Source: Polyangium jinanense
Lineage (GTDB): Bacteria; Myxococcota; Polyangia; Polyangiales; Polyangiaceae
Direction of reading: 5' to 3'
NCBI RefSeq assembly: GCF_028435365.1
Contig: NZ_JAGTJJ010000006.1
Span: forward strand, 124,001 to 188,000
DNA length: 64,000 nucleotides
Below, piece after piece: positions 16,835 to 27,099 of this stretch. Each line of letters starts with the position of its first letter. Position 1 is the first letter of the stretch. The notes under the pieces were generated by a model that searched no databases, had not been told where the DNA came from, and saw only the letters and a program-made list of their open reading frames with translations. The position numbers and the translations under genes were made by a program.

Positions 16835-17266
16835 TCAGTCGGCGACCTTCTGCTGGATCACCACGTGCGGCGAAGGCGAGGTCGGCGCGTTCTGTTGCTC
16901 GGCGCTCACGATGAGCTCGAAGCTCGTGAGCGGCACGGTCGCCGTGGGCAGCGAGCCCGTCCGCTTGTCCGTGTTGTACGCGAGCGACCCGATGCGCTGC
17001 CACTGGCTGCTCGAGTCCTTGCGGGCCCACACGACATACGCCGTGGCGCCCGGCATGAGCCGATCCGGGGGAGCGAGGTGCTCCGCCTCGATGCTCACGG
17101 TGGTCAGAACCGTGCTGCTGTTGACCTCGGCCACGATCTTCGCGTCGGCGTCGGGCGCGCGCGGCGTGCCCTTGGCCATGTATTCGAGCGGGCCGCCACA
17201 CGCCGCGAAGAGCAGCGCAAAGGCGACCGAAAGCATCCCGCGACCCATCCAGCTATGCGCGTTCAT
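16835..17266 (-). CDS. Small putative lipoprotein
   Basis: 143 aa from the ATG at 17266, chosen because GGAGGTGCG lies directly before it. The signal ends in the lipobox LLFAACGG. The body has an immunoglobulin-like beta character (AKIVAEVNSSTVLTTVSIEAEHL, TAYVVWARKD, LPTATVPLTSFELIV). Function not recognised. It follows lolA by about 70 bases in the same direction, so it may share its transcript. Confidence 0.7.
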   Translation of the reverse strand: MNAHSWMGRGMLSVAFALLFAACGGPLEYMAKGTPRAPDADAKIVAEVNSSTVLTTVSIEAEHLAPPDRLMPGATAYVVWARKDSSSQWQRIGSLAYNTDKRTGSLPTATVPLTSFELIVSAEQQNAPTSPSPHVVIQQKVAD

Positions 17267-17334
17267 CGCACCTCCAAGCACCTGTCGATCTACCAGACTT
17301 TCCGCCCCCTTGCATTCTTTCCGACGTCGCGAGC

Positions 17335-18060
17335 TCAGGGCTTGACGACGCGCGTGCCCGGCGGCGGCGTGAAGTCGAACTCGCCCTTGGGGACGGGCTG
17401 GTTGACGACGGGCGCGCTGAAGTCGAACCGGTTCTTGTTGCCCTGCGCGTCGAGGATGAGCACGCGGCGAACCTGGTTCGTCTGCGCGTCGACGTAAAGG
17501 AGGACCTTCTGGTAAGCGGGCGTCGCGTCCTTGGGCGTGCCCTCGAGCACGTATCCGCCCTCGAACTTCATCTGCGCGGCGTCGAGCAGCTTGAGGTTGA
17601 AATCCTTCACGAGCTGGCCCGTGCCCATCAAGAAAGCGAGCGCCGCCGGGTATTGCGAGTTTTTGACCGGCGTCTCGAACATCTGCTCGTTTTCTTTCTC
17701 GTAGACGCGGATCACCTTGCCGTCGGACACGACGCGGTTGCCGTTCGGCGCGTCGTACGCCCAGCTCATCTTGCCGGGCTTCTCGAAGGTGACCGTGCCC
17801 TTCGACTCCTTCTTCACGTTCTGGACCTTGATCGTATAGGTCTGCGCGAACGTGGCCTTGAAGGTCTTCGTGGAGTCGTAGAACGCCTGGACGCGGCGGC
17901 CGATCTCCTCGGCCGAAGGCCCCTTCGCAGGCGCCGCAGCAGGCGCGGCAGGCGCGGCGGCCTGGGTGTGGCCGTCGGTCGAGCAGAGCAGGAGAGCAGG
18001 GACCACCGCGCACGCCGCGAGGAGGGAGGGGATCGAGAGGAACCTTACCTTACGCATCAT
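17335..18060 (-). CDS. lolA: Outer-membrane lipoprotein carrier protein LolA
   Basis: 241 aa with a signal peptide and an Ala/Pro linker (about residues 33-48). The LolA fold is recognisable from VQAFYDSTKTFKATFAQTY, GTVTFEKPGKMSWAYD, VVSDGKVIRVYEKENEQMF and LLYVDAQTNQVRRVLI. LolA carries lipoproteins across the periplasm to the outer membrane; the many lipoproteins in this window would be clients. It is directly followed by a lipoprotein gene. Confidence 0.9.
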   Translation of the reverse strand: MMRKVRFLSIPSLLAACAVVPALLLCSTDGHTQAAAPAAPAAAPAKGPSAEEIGRRVQAFYDSTKTFKATFAQTYTIKVQNVKKESKGTVTFEKPGKMSWAYDAPNGNRVVSDGKVIRVYEKENEQMFETPVKNSQYPAALAFLMGTGQLVKDFNLKLLDAAQMKFEGGYVLEGTPKDATPAYQKVLLYVDAQTNQVRRVLILDAQGNKNRFDFSAPVVNQPVPKGEFDFTPPPGTRVVKP

Positions 18061-18138
18061 TTTCTTCCTGTTCCGCGTAGTTGGCCGGACCGAGGGTGCC
18101 GCGGGGTTGGACGCAGGGCGCCCCCAGGCGATGCAAGA

Positions 18139-18669
18139 TCAAGGGACGTTCGCACGACGTCGACGCGGGCGGGCGGGCGCGGACGCGGCAAGGGCTGCCT
18201 GGAAACCGACGACGTTGCAGTGCGTGAGCGCGATGGCGAGGGCGTCGGCGGCGTCCGACCGAGGCGGCGTGCCGAGCCGGAGGATGGCCGTCACGACCAT
18301 GGCCACCTGGCGCTTGTCCGCCGCGCCCTTGCCCGCAACGGTGCGCTTCACGAGCGCAGGCGGGTACTCGAACGTCTGGAGTGACGCGCGGGCGAGCCGG
18401 AGCAGGACGACGCCGCGCGCATGGCCGAGCTTGGCCGCGCTCTGCGCGTCCTTGGAGAAAAAGATGCTTTCGACCGCGGCGTGCGAGGGCGCGTGCGCTG
18501 CGATGACCTCGCCGAGGCGGTCGTCGATGTCGACGAGGCGGTCGGCGAAGGTGCCGTCGAGGTCGACGTCGATGACGCCGTGGGCGACATGCTCGACCCG
18601 CGTGCCGACGCGTTCGAGCACGCCCCACCCGAGGTGACGGCTGCCAGGATCGATGCCGAGGACACGCAC
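18139..18669 (-). CDS. ruvC: Holliday junction resolvase RuvC
   Basis: 176 aa. RNase H-like fold with catalytic acids in LGIDPGSRHLGWG (Asp near residue 7), AAVESIFF (Glu) and SDAADALAIAL (Asp pair). LGHARGVVL and AVAGKGAADKRQVA-type segments (actual VAGKGAADKRQVAMV) match the family. Resolves four-way junctions in recombinational repair. ruvA and ruvB are not beside it. It starts 10 bases after the stop of the FAD-oxidase gene, so the two may be cotranscribed. Confidence 0.95.
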   Translation of the reverse strand: MRVLGIDPGSRHLGWGVLERVGTRVEHVAHGVIDVDLDGTFADRLVDIDDRLGEVIAAHAPSHAAVESIFFSKDAQSAAKLGHARGVVLLRLARASLQTFEYPPALVKRTVAGKGAADKRQVAMVVTAILRLGTPPRSDAADALAIALTHCNVVGFQAALAASAPARPRRRRANVP

Positions 18670-18679
18670 GCGGGGCGTT

Positions 18680-20107
<1,428 letters not shown>

Positions 20108-20185
20108 GATCGATTTCTAGTACGGATCTCGGGCCGCGGCGACGCTCCCCTTTGCACGCCCTGTGCGGCCTGGTATCGAGGGGCC

Positions 20186-20872
20186 GTGCATCGCGTCATG
20201 GTTGTCTTCCTGGGCGCGCTGGGCCTCGCCGGCGTGGGGTGTGGGGACGAGGGGCCCGCGAGCGAGGCGGGCACCACGAACGAGCCGTACGGCTGCTCCG
20301 CGGACGCCGCGCCGACCCGAGCGGCGTCGTGCGTGGTCGCGTTCGAGCCCGGCGATGACGCAGGGTTCGGTGAGGATCGGTTCCCCGAGGTCGTCTACGG
20401 CGAGCCGCTCGGGAACGGCACGACGTCGGGCGGGCTCGACGTGCTCTCGCTCGGCCGAGGCGGCTCGATCGTGCTCGGCTTCGGGGGAAACGCGATCATC
20501 GATGGCGAAGGCCCGGACTTCGTGGTGTTCGAGAATCCGTTCTACGTGTCGGACGACCCGAACAACGTGTACGCCGAGCTCGCCGAGGTCTCCGTGAGCG
20601 CCGAGGGGGAGACCTGGCACGCGTTCCCTTGCGCGGAAGACGCGAAGCCACCCACGGGATGCGCCGGGTATTCGCCGGTCTTCGCGAACGGCGATCTGGG
20701 CGTCTCCTCCCTCGATCCCAGCGTTTCGGGAGGTGATACGTTCGACCTCGGGGAGCTCGGGGTGGGCGAGGCTCGGTTCGTCCGCATCCGGGATCTCCAG
20801 GGCATCGGCGCGGCGCCGAATGCGGGATTCGATCTCGACGCGATCGCCGTCCTGCACCCCAAGGTGCCTTGA
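20186..20872 (+). CDS. Secreted surface lipoprotein of a myxobacterial cell-surface family
   Basis: About 228 aa from GTG 20186 (MHRVMVVFLGALGLAGVGCGD); ATG 20198 is the alternative. Lipobox VGCG. The mature part has GPDFVVFENPFYVSDD, VSVSAEGETWHAFPC and DLGELGVGEARFVRIRDLQG, the layout of a beta-sandwich family of surface proteins in which a predicted strand pair ends with VRIRD. No catalytic motif. Divergent from the glcD-like gene, 78 bases apart. Confidence 0.8.
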   Translation: MHRVMVVFLGALGLAGVGCGDEGPASEAGTTNEPYGCSADAAPTRAASCVVAFEPGDDAGFGEDRFPEVVYGEPLGNGTTSGGLDVLSLGRGGSIVLGFGGNAIIDGEGPDFVVFENPFYVSDDPNNVYAELAEVSVSAEGETWHAFPCAEDAKPPTGCAGYSPVFANGDLGVSSLDPSVSGGDTFDLGELGVGEARFVRIRDLQGIGAAPNAGFDLDAIAVLHPKVP

Positions 20873-21054
20873 CGACGAGCAGCCGGGCAGAGCTAAGTTG
20901 TTGCAGATCAAAGCATTCGGGCACGCGTCGACCGGTTGGCGGGTGAAACGGGTTGCGACGCGGAGAAGGCCAGCTTAGGAAGAGATCCCGGTAGCCGAGG
21001 GGCGCTGCGTCTTCGCAAGGCCCGCAGCTTCGTCGATGCCATCCCTCCCTCCGC

Positions 21055-23397
21055 ATGCTGAATGCCGACGTCGAGCCACGCGAGCTGCCCATCGCAGCCC
21101 TGCGCGCCCTCTCCGAAGAGGCGCCCGATGTCGCGATCCGATCGATCCTGCGTGAGGCCGTGATCACCTCGGGCTTCGAGGTGGCCATCGCGTGGCGCCT
21201 CGATCGCGAGGCCTTCGTGCTGCGCTGGGCCGGGGCGTGGCAGGATCCGGATCGGCCCGTCGCGCCCGCGTTCGAGGCGGATTCGTCGCGGCGCACGTTC
21301 GGATACGGCGAGGGTTTGCCCGGGTTCACCTGGGCGCGCGGCGCGACGGCGTTCGTGCCCGAGCTCGCCGCCGAGCCGCTGTTCCTGCGCCGCGCGGCCG
21401 CGGAGCCCGCAGGACTCCGGACGGCGGTGGCGGTCCCGATCCACCTCGGCGGCGAGGTCATCGGGGTGCTCGAGCTCTACGATCGAAAGACGCGCGTCCC
21501 GGATGCGCCGGAGCTCGGGGTGATGGCCGCCCTCGAAGCGCCGCTCGCGCTCGGTCTCGCGCGCATCTCCGGCGCCGAGGAGCGAGGCCGCGTGGATGAA
21601 TCGCTCGATCTCCTGCTCGACGCGGGGCAAGCGCTCGGGAGCGTGACGGAGCTCGGGTCGCGGCTCACGGCGGTGGCCTCGCGCGCAGCGCGCTGGATCC
21701 GAGGGTTTTGCCTGGTTCACCTGCTCGAAGCAGGCGGCGCGCGGCTCGCCGCGGTGGATCACGAGGACCCGGTGAAGTCGGCGCTCCTCCGGCAGCCGTG
21801 CATGCAAAAGAGCCCGGCGCTCGACTCGACGAAAAGCCCGCTCGCGCACGTGATGCGCAGCGGCGTGGCGCAGGTCATGCCCGAGGCGTCCGACGCGATG
21901 CTCGCCGCGACCATCGACGACGACGAGGCGCTCGCGGTTCTGCGCGCGGTCACCATCACGGCGGGGATGCTCGTGCCGATCGTATGGCAGGGGCGAGCGC
22001 TCGGGGCCCTCACGCTCGCGGCGAGCCGCAAGGAGCGGCGGGTCGTGAGCACGGATGTGAAGGTCGCCGAGGAACTCGCGCGAAGGATCGCGCTTGCCGT
22101 GGTGACGGATCGAGCGACGCGGGACGAGCGCGAGGCGGCGCAGGCAGCGCGCGCGGCGATGGATCGGACGAAGCGGCTGCACTCGATCACGCGGCGGCTC
22201 TCGCTCGCACTCACGACCGCGCAGGTGGCCGAGGTGGTCGTGGAGCAGGCGCGCACCGAGATGGGCGCGCATGCAGGCTCGGTGTGCCTGCTCGACGAGG
22301 ATCGCGGGGCGCTCGTGGTCGCGCGTGCCGCGGGGTATGCGGGCAACATCGTCGAGCCCTTCCAGGTGATCCCGCTCGAGATGCGCGTTCCGCTCACGGA
22401 CGTCGTACGGGCCCGCCAGCCGATCTTTCTCGCGACGGTCGAGGAGCTCCTCACGCGTTACCCGATCCTCGGCCAGGTGGAGCGCGAGCAGAAGAGCCTC
22501 GCCTTCGCGGCGCTCCCGCTCATCGCGCACGATCGCGTGCTCGGGGCGATCGGGCTCTCGCTCGCGGGGACACGGCGGCTCGACGAGGCGGAGCAGCGCT
22601 TCTTGGAGTCGGTGGCGGAGCACTGCGCGCAGGCGCTCGAACGCGCGCGCCTCTACGACGTCGAGCGACGCGCGCGGGAGGACAACGATAGGCTCTACCG
22701 TGCGTCGCAGGCGGCCGTGCGGGCGCGCGAGGACCTGCTCGCGATCGTGTCGCACGATCTCCGAAACCCGCTCGTCGCCATCAAGCTCGGCGCCACGCAG
22801 ATCGGGCGGGATGCGGGGGATAACGCGCGGATCCTGAACAAGACCGCGCTCATCCTGCGCTCGGCGGACCGCATGGATCGCATGATCCGCGACCTGCTCG
22901 ACGCCTCGCGGATCGAGACGGGCGGGCTCGCGCTCTCGGTCGGGCGCGAGGACGTGCGCGCGGTCGTGCGTGAGGCGATCGAGCACTTCAAGCCGCTCGC
23001 GACGCCGAAGGGGATCCAGATCGAGGAGTCGCTGCCGGACGAGGCGCTCTTTGCGCAGATCGATCGCGAGCGCGTGCTGCAGGTTCTGTGGAACCTCGTG
23101 GGCAACGCGATCAAGTTCACGCCCGAGGGAGGCCTCGTGACCCTGCGCCTCGCGCGGGAAGGAGCGCGCGTGCGCATCGACGTCGCCGACAGCGGGCCGG
23201 GCATCCGGAGTGATCACCTGCCGCACGTCTTCGATCGGTACTTCCACGCCGAGACGAACAAGGCCTCCGGCACCGGGCTCGGCCTCTTCATCGCCGACGG
23301 CCTCGTGCGCGCGCACGGCGGCACGATCCACGTCGAGAGCGAGCCCGGCGTGGGCACGCGTTTCTGGTTCACGTTGCCGCTCGAAGACGCGGCCTAG
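21055..23397 (+). CDS. Cytosolic histidine kinase with three GAF domains
   Basis: 780 aa without membrane segments. Three successive GAF domains (about residues 10-180, 185-345 and 375-545) are followed by a HisKA domain with phospho-acceptor His567 in IVSHDLRNPLVAIKLGA, and a HATPase domain with N-box LVGNAIKFTPEGG, DSGPGI and GTGLGLFIADGLVRAHGG. GAF domains usually sense small ligands, nucleotides or redox state. It is an orphan kinase with no adjacent regulator. Its stop overlaps by four bases the stop of the convergent di-heme gene. Confidence 0.93.
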   Translation: MLNADVEPRELPIAALRALSEEAPDVAIRSILREAVITSGFEVAIAWRLDREAFVLRWAGAWQDPDRPVAPAFEADSSRRTFGYGEGLPGFTWARGATAFVPELAAEPLFLRRAAAEPAGLRTAVAVPIHLGGEVIGVLELYDRKTRVPDAPELGVMAALEAPLALGLARISGAEERGRVDESLDLLLDAGQALGSVTELGSRLTAVASRAARWIRGFCLVHLLEAGGARLAAVDHEDPVKSALLRQPCMQKSPALDSTKSPLAHVMRSGVAQVMPEASDAMLAATIDDDEALAVLRAVTITAGMLVPIVWQGRALGALTLAASRKERRVVSTDVKVAEELARRIALAVVTDRATRDEREAAQAARAAMDRTKRLHSITRRLSLALTTAQVAEVVVEQARTEMGAHAGSVCLLDEDRGALVVARAAGYAGNIVEPFQVIPLEMRVPLTDVVRARQPIFLATVEELLTRYPILGQVEREQKSLAFAALPLIAHDRVLGAIGLSLAGTRRLDEAEQRFLESVAEHCAQALERARLYDVERRAREDNDRLYRASQAAVRAREDLLAIVSHDLRNPLVAIKLGATQIGRDAGDNARILNKTALILRSADRMDRMIRDLLDASRIETGGLALSVGREDVRAVVREAIEHFKPLATPKGIQIEESLPDEALFAQIDRERVLQVLWNLVGNAIKFTPEGGLVTLRLAREGARVRIDVADSGPGIRSDHLPHVFDRYFHAETNKASGTGLGLFIADGLVRAHGGTIHVESEPGVGTRFWFTLPLEDAA

Positions 23398-25448
23398 AGC
23401 AGCTCCAGGAACGCCCGCAGTGCCTCGCGCTCGCGCGCTTCGAGCCCCGACGCGCCCTCGGACGCGCCGTCGTGGAAGAACACGCCATCCGCGGCCCAGC
23501 GCGCCCGCGTCAGCAGATCCGCGAGATCCTTCGCCGCGCCGCTCGTCAGGTACGGGCGTTTCTTGCCGAGCCTGCGCAAGGACGGCACACGCGCGCCGCG
23601 CTCGTGCACGTACGGGACGACGCCCGTCTTCCGGTATTCGTTCGAGCCCCAAACGATCGGCCCCGCGGGCGTGAAAATCAGGCTTTCCCAGCGGTCGAAG
23701 GGCACACGACTGCCCTTCTCGTCGGCCGAGAGACGCGCCTCGTGGCAGCCCTCGCAGCGCGCCTCGAAGAGCTTCGCGCCCTCGTGCTCGAGCTCCGAGA
23801 ACGAGGTTCGCCTCACGGTCGTCGGGTTCTGCCGGTGCGAGAAGCCCATGAGGAACGTCATGAGTGCGCGGCGAAGCGCGAGCGGCTCGATGACTTCGGC
23901 CTCCGATCGACCAAGCGCGGCGAGCACCGGATGCGTCCGGGCGTCGAGCGAAAACCAAGGCGAATGCCCGCTCCCCGCGCCTGCCACGCGGAACTCGGCG
24001 TGCGCGACCGAGGACAGATCCGGATCGAGCGCGCGCGAGAAATGCGGGCGATTGTTGAAGAGGCCGACGAGCGGCTTCGTCACGACACGCACCTCGCCCC
24101 GGCCCGTGTGATGGATGCGCCCGTCGACGTAGCCCTCGAAGTGGCACGTTTCGCAGGTGAAGCGGCTGTGCGCGTCCTCCGTGCCGTTCTCCGGGGCCAT
24201 CAGCGTCGTGAAGAAGAGCGCCTCGCCGAGCCGCGCCTCCGGGCTCGGCGGCGCAGGGCCACCCCGATCCACGACGGGCACGATCGTCTCGCGTGGTTCG
24301 TCCGGACGCACGAGCACGAACGCATCGAGCAGAGGGTTCGCCCCGACGAACCCGCCTCCGGGCAGCGTCACGAGGTCTCGGATGCCCGGCACCGTGGGGC
24401 TCGTTTTCGCCGGGATGGCGAGCGTTTTCCCGCTCGCGTCGAACACGAGTCGCGCCGATGCCTCGCCGCCGTACCCCGTGACGAGCGCCGCGAGCGTGCC
24501 GTCCTTCTCCTTCGCGAGGTCGAGCGCCTTCGGCGTGACCACGCCGAGCTCGCCCACGTTCACCGCGGAGAGCAGCCGCGCAGCGCCGCGCTCGACGCGG
24601 TACAGGAAGACGAACGAGTCGATGTAGCCGAAGAACCCGCCCTTCCGATCGAGCGGCCGATCCTCGACGCCGCCCGCGAGCACGAACAGCCCCTCGCCGT
24701 CGGGCACCGCGGAAAAACCCCAGATCGGGCCGTCGTGGACGATGCGCGCTTCGCCCGCTTCCAGGACGCGACCTGTCTCGTCCACGGGCCGGATCACGAG
24801 CGCATGCGCGTGGAGCGCGTCGATCACGACGAACGAGCCCACGCGCTCGACGTGGATCGGCCCGCCGCCGATCGTCGCGACCTCTCCCTGCGTGTTTGGG
24901 ACGTTGGGCCAGAGCGTGAAGAGCCGCCCCTTGTCCTCCTCGATCGCGTACACCGCTCCCTCGGGCCCCGCGGCGACGTCCCGCAGCCCCCGCGTACTCG
25001 TGACCAGGTCGTCGTACCTCCGCGCGAGGTACGGCGCGGTCTCCTGGATCTCGAACCACCGGACGCCAGCGTCGCGCTCGCCCACGACGAACACGCTGCG
25101 GCCATCGGGCGTCACCGCGAGCCCGCTCGGCGAAGCGGGCGCGGGCAAACGCGCGAGCTCCCGCATCGACGCGTCGAGCACCACGATCGCGTCCCGCCCG
25201 CGGAGCAGCGCCACGAACCGCTCGCCGCCCGGCAGCGCGGCGAGCGCGTACGGATCGGCGCCGAACGTGGCGTCGCTCGGCGGCAGGGCCGCGAAATCGG
25301 TCGCGGCCCTTCGCTCCGCCTCGTAGGCGCGCAGCGCCGGCAGCGGATCCGGATCGGCTGCGCTCGTCGCCTCGGCGGGCGGATCCTCCCGCTTGCACCC
25401 CGCGCCGAGCGCGAGGCCAAGGAGGAGCAGCGCGAGACGCCGGCGCAT
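23394..25448 (-). CDS. Di-heme cytochrome c lipoprotein with N-terminal beta-propeller
   Basis: 684 aa from the ATG at 25448. Lipobox LALGAGC. Residues about 30-370 form repeats like a beta-propeller (GLAVTPDGRSVFVVGERD, LRDVAAGPEGAVYAIEED, GIRDLVTLPGGGFVGANP). The C-terminal half has two CxxCH haem sites, CETCH and CEGCH, in the arrangement of MauG/MbnH-type di-heme enzymes (RLGEALFFTTLMAPENG). Probably periplasmic, tethered to a membrane, oxidising a partner protein. It is the third gene of the operon that begins with the putative selenoprotein; redox and metal themes fit together. Confidence 0.88.
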   Translation of the reverse strand: MRRRLALLLLGLALGAGCKREDPPAEATSAADPDPLPALRAYEAERRAATDFAALPPSDATFGADPYALAALPGGERFVALLRGRDAIVVLDASMRELARLPAPASPSGLAVTPDGRSVFVVGERDAGVRWFEIQETAPYLARRYDDLVTSTRGLRDVAAGPEGAVYAIEEDKGRLFTLWPNVPNTQGEVATIGGGPIHVERVGSFVVIDALHAHALVIRPVDETGRVLEAGEARIVHDGPIWGFSAVPDGEGLFVLAGGVEDRPLDRKGGFFGYIDSFVFLYRVERGAARLLSAVNVGELGVVTPKALDLAKEKDGTLAALVTGYGGEASARLVFDASGKTLAIPAKTSPTVPGIRDLVTLPGGGFVGANPLLDAFVLVRPDEPRETIVPVVDRGGPAPPSPEARLGEALFFTTLMAPENGTEDAHSRFTCETCHFEGYVDGRIHHTGRGEVRVVTKPLVGLFNNRPHFSRALDPDLSSVAHAEFRVAGAGSGHSPWFSLDARTHPVLAALGRSEAEVIEPLALRRALMTFLMGFSHRQNPTTVRRTSFSELEHEGAKLFEARCEGCHEARLSADEKGSRVPFDRWESLIFTPAGPIVWGSNEYRKTGVVPYVHERGARVPSLRRLGKKRPYLTSGAAKDLADLLTRARWAADGVFFHDGASEGASGLEAREREALRAFLELL

Positions 25449-25465
25449 CACCCGCGCTTCGATTC

Positions 25466-25645
25466 CTACCAGCCGCCGCTCTCCCCCGTCGAGGCGGGCT
25501 TGGCCGCGGGCGCGGCGCTCGCCGCCGGCGCGGCGCTCTGCGCGGGCTTCGCCGCGGCAGTATCCGCCGAGGGTTTGGCTTGGTCTCCGCAACCGGCGAG
25601 GGCAAGCGCTGCAAGGGCGACGAGCACGAGCGACATGGCTTTCAT
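25466..25645 (-). CDS. Small Ala-rich lipoprotein
   Basis: 59 aa from the ATG at 25645: MKAMSLVLVALAALALAGCG is a lipoprotein signal with lipobox LAGC. The remainder is only about 40 residues, rich in Ala, Pro, Ser and Lys, with no recognisable fold. It lies 17 bases before the di-heme gene and 106 bases after the putative selenoprotein. It may be an anchor or spacer protein; nothing more can be said. Confidence 0.6.
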   Translation of the reverse strand: MKAMSLVLVALAALALAGCGDQAKPSADTAAAKPAQSAAPAASAAPAAKPASTGESGGW

Positions 25646-25751
25646 GGGTCTTTCGGCCTCCTCGGACGGAGCGAAGCACGGCGAGCACGCGGTGCGAAGG
25701 GCGAAAAGCGCTAGGCGTGCGGCTGCGTACCCGCTCCGTGGAAATGCCCGC

Positions 25752-26834
25752 TCAGTGCCCGTGTCCGTGCCCGTGTTCGTCCTCGCCCTCGTGTCCGTGC
25801 CCGTGTTCGTCCTCGTCTTCGCCGCCGAGATCCCAGGCACGTGAAATCGAGATTTGCGCCATTCCCGGATAATTGAACGCCGCTGCGTCCGTCAGCCGCA
25901 AGACCCGCGCCCGCACGCTGCCTTCGAGCCTCCACGCAGGCGTGATCGCCCACGTCGCGCCCACGCCGACGAGCAGGTCGGTGCGCGCATTGAATCCTTC
26001 GAGCGCGTACGCGCCATTCCAGATCTCCGCGCTCTCGTGGGCGAGATCCACCGTCGCATACGGCGTGACCTTCCCTTCGAGCAGCGGCACGCCCACGCGC
26101 GCGCCGCCAAAAATGCGGGTCGGGGCGCGAAACCCCTGGTCATTCTCGTACACGCTGAAGAGCCCCAGCGCCGAGGCTGAAATCTCCACGGGATCCAGCG
26201 CATACGTGAGCCCGACGCCCACGATGGGGACAAACGTCCCCGTCCCGAGCTGTGTATGCTCGTGCCATTCCCCCGCCGCGCCGAGCCGATACGGATCCGG
26301 CTCCGTTCGCCCCAGCGGAAACGATAGTCCGAGCCGCGCCGCCGACGAGAGCTTGCCCGTGCTGCCCGAAAAGCGCGCGATGAGCCACGGATCCCCGGGC
26401 CCCACGATCGTCCGATCGTGATGGTGAATGTCGTCGGGGACGAGCTTCGGCGTGCCATCGAGCTCCGTGTACGTGGGATACGTATCCACGACGCGCAGCA
26501 GCAAACGCGCCTCGGCCGCGAGCCACGGCGTGATTTGGTACGACACGTCCGCCGTCACGTCCGTCATCCAGAGCGCCACGTGGTGGTGGTACGGCACGGG
26601 CGGCGGCGTCTCGGCGCACGCCGGCCCGAGGTCGGGGCACTCCGCGAGATGCCCCGCCGAACCGGCGAGCCCGGACGCACCCAGGCGCACTTCGAGCCTC
26701 CCGGGCTCGAACGCTCGCACTTCGGACCCGCCGACCGGCAGGTTCGGATTGCTTCAAGCGCCTCAGGCTTCGGCGTAGCTCACGACGGGCCACGCCACAG
26801 CGAGCGTGACCACGGCGAGCGCAACGAACCTCAT
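25752..26834 (-). CDS. Putative secreted selenoprotein with UxxU motif and His-rich C-terminus
   Basis: The ATG at 26834 has GGAGG seven bases upstream and begins the signal peptide MRFVALAVVTLAVAWPVVSYAEA. Codons 24 (26765-26763) and 27 (26756-26754) are both TGA, giving A-U-G-A-U-S, the same spacing as a CxxC redox motif. The same frame then stays open for over 330 codons to 25752, with no other stop. It looks like a secreted or outer-membrane beta-rich protein (YQITPWLAAEARLLLRVV, GGARVGVPLLEGKVTPYATV) and ends in a metal-binding tail of HGH repeats (25755-25830). If the TGAs are stops, the start would be the GTG at 26720 without signal peptide. Selenocysteine is inferred from position, frame and the following hairpin; nonsense mutation remains the alternative. 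Confidence 0.7.
26724..26745 (-). promoter_or_regulatory. Candidate bacterial SECIS element
   Basis: On the minus strand, ACCUGCC (26743-26737) pairs with GGCGGGU (26732-26726) over seven base pairs (one G-U), enclosing the loop GGUC (26736-26733). A 1x1 mismatch and further G-C pairs extend the stem. The loop begins 17 nucleotides after the second TGA and 26 after the first. The E. coli fdhF SECIS has the same GGUC loop 18 nucleotides after its UGA. Loop and distance therefore fit known SelB recognition rules. Confidence 0.65.
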
Positions 26835-27099
26835 CGACGGACCTCCACGAAGGCCCGCACCCTACCCCAGCCCCGCCGTTCAGGGAAGCGCCGCGTCAAG
26901 GGCGTTTCGTGCGCCACGGATGCAGGGCCGCCGGACAGCGTTCGGGTGTAACGGAGCACCCGGTTGCGGACCCTCCCGACAAGGAAAACGGACGCGGCAA
27001 TGATATGACGGTAAGGGCGATGTCGGCCCCCACGTTTCGAATCGTCATTTTCCTGAACATTTCCTTTCCGCACCCCCACCAGAGCGGCGAGGCGAGCCC
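26835..27099. other. Upstream region of the putative selenoprotein operon
   Basis: No gene is seen here. On the minus strand the TTGACG at 26895-26900 is too far (29 bases) from a possible -10, TAGGGT near 26866, to make a normal sigma-70 promoter. The promoter presumably lies in this interval. The region is less GC-rich in its distal half (near 26995-27065) than the genes around it. Confidence 0.3.

Noticed and set aside
20908..25614. 1568-codon open frame on the minus strand
   Set aside because: It runs through the GAF kinase and the di-heme gene in a wrong frame; the amino acids are Arg/Glu/Ala-rich and carry no motif.
25752..26720. The same gene taken as an ordinary 322-residue protein starting at the GTG 26720
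   Set aside because: It would lack a signal peptide and ribosome site, while the ATG at 26834 supplies both in the same frame. I keep it only as the alternative reading.
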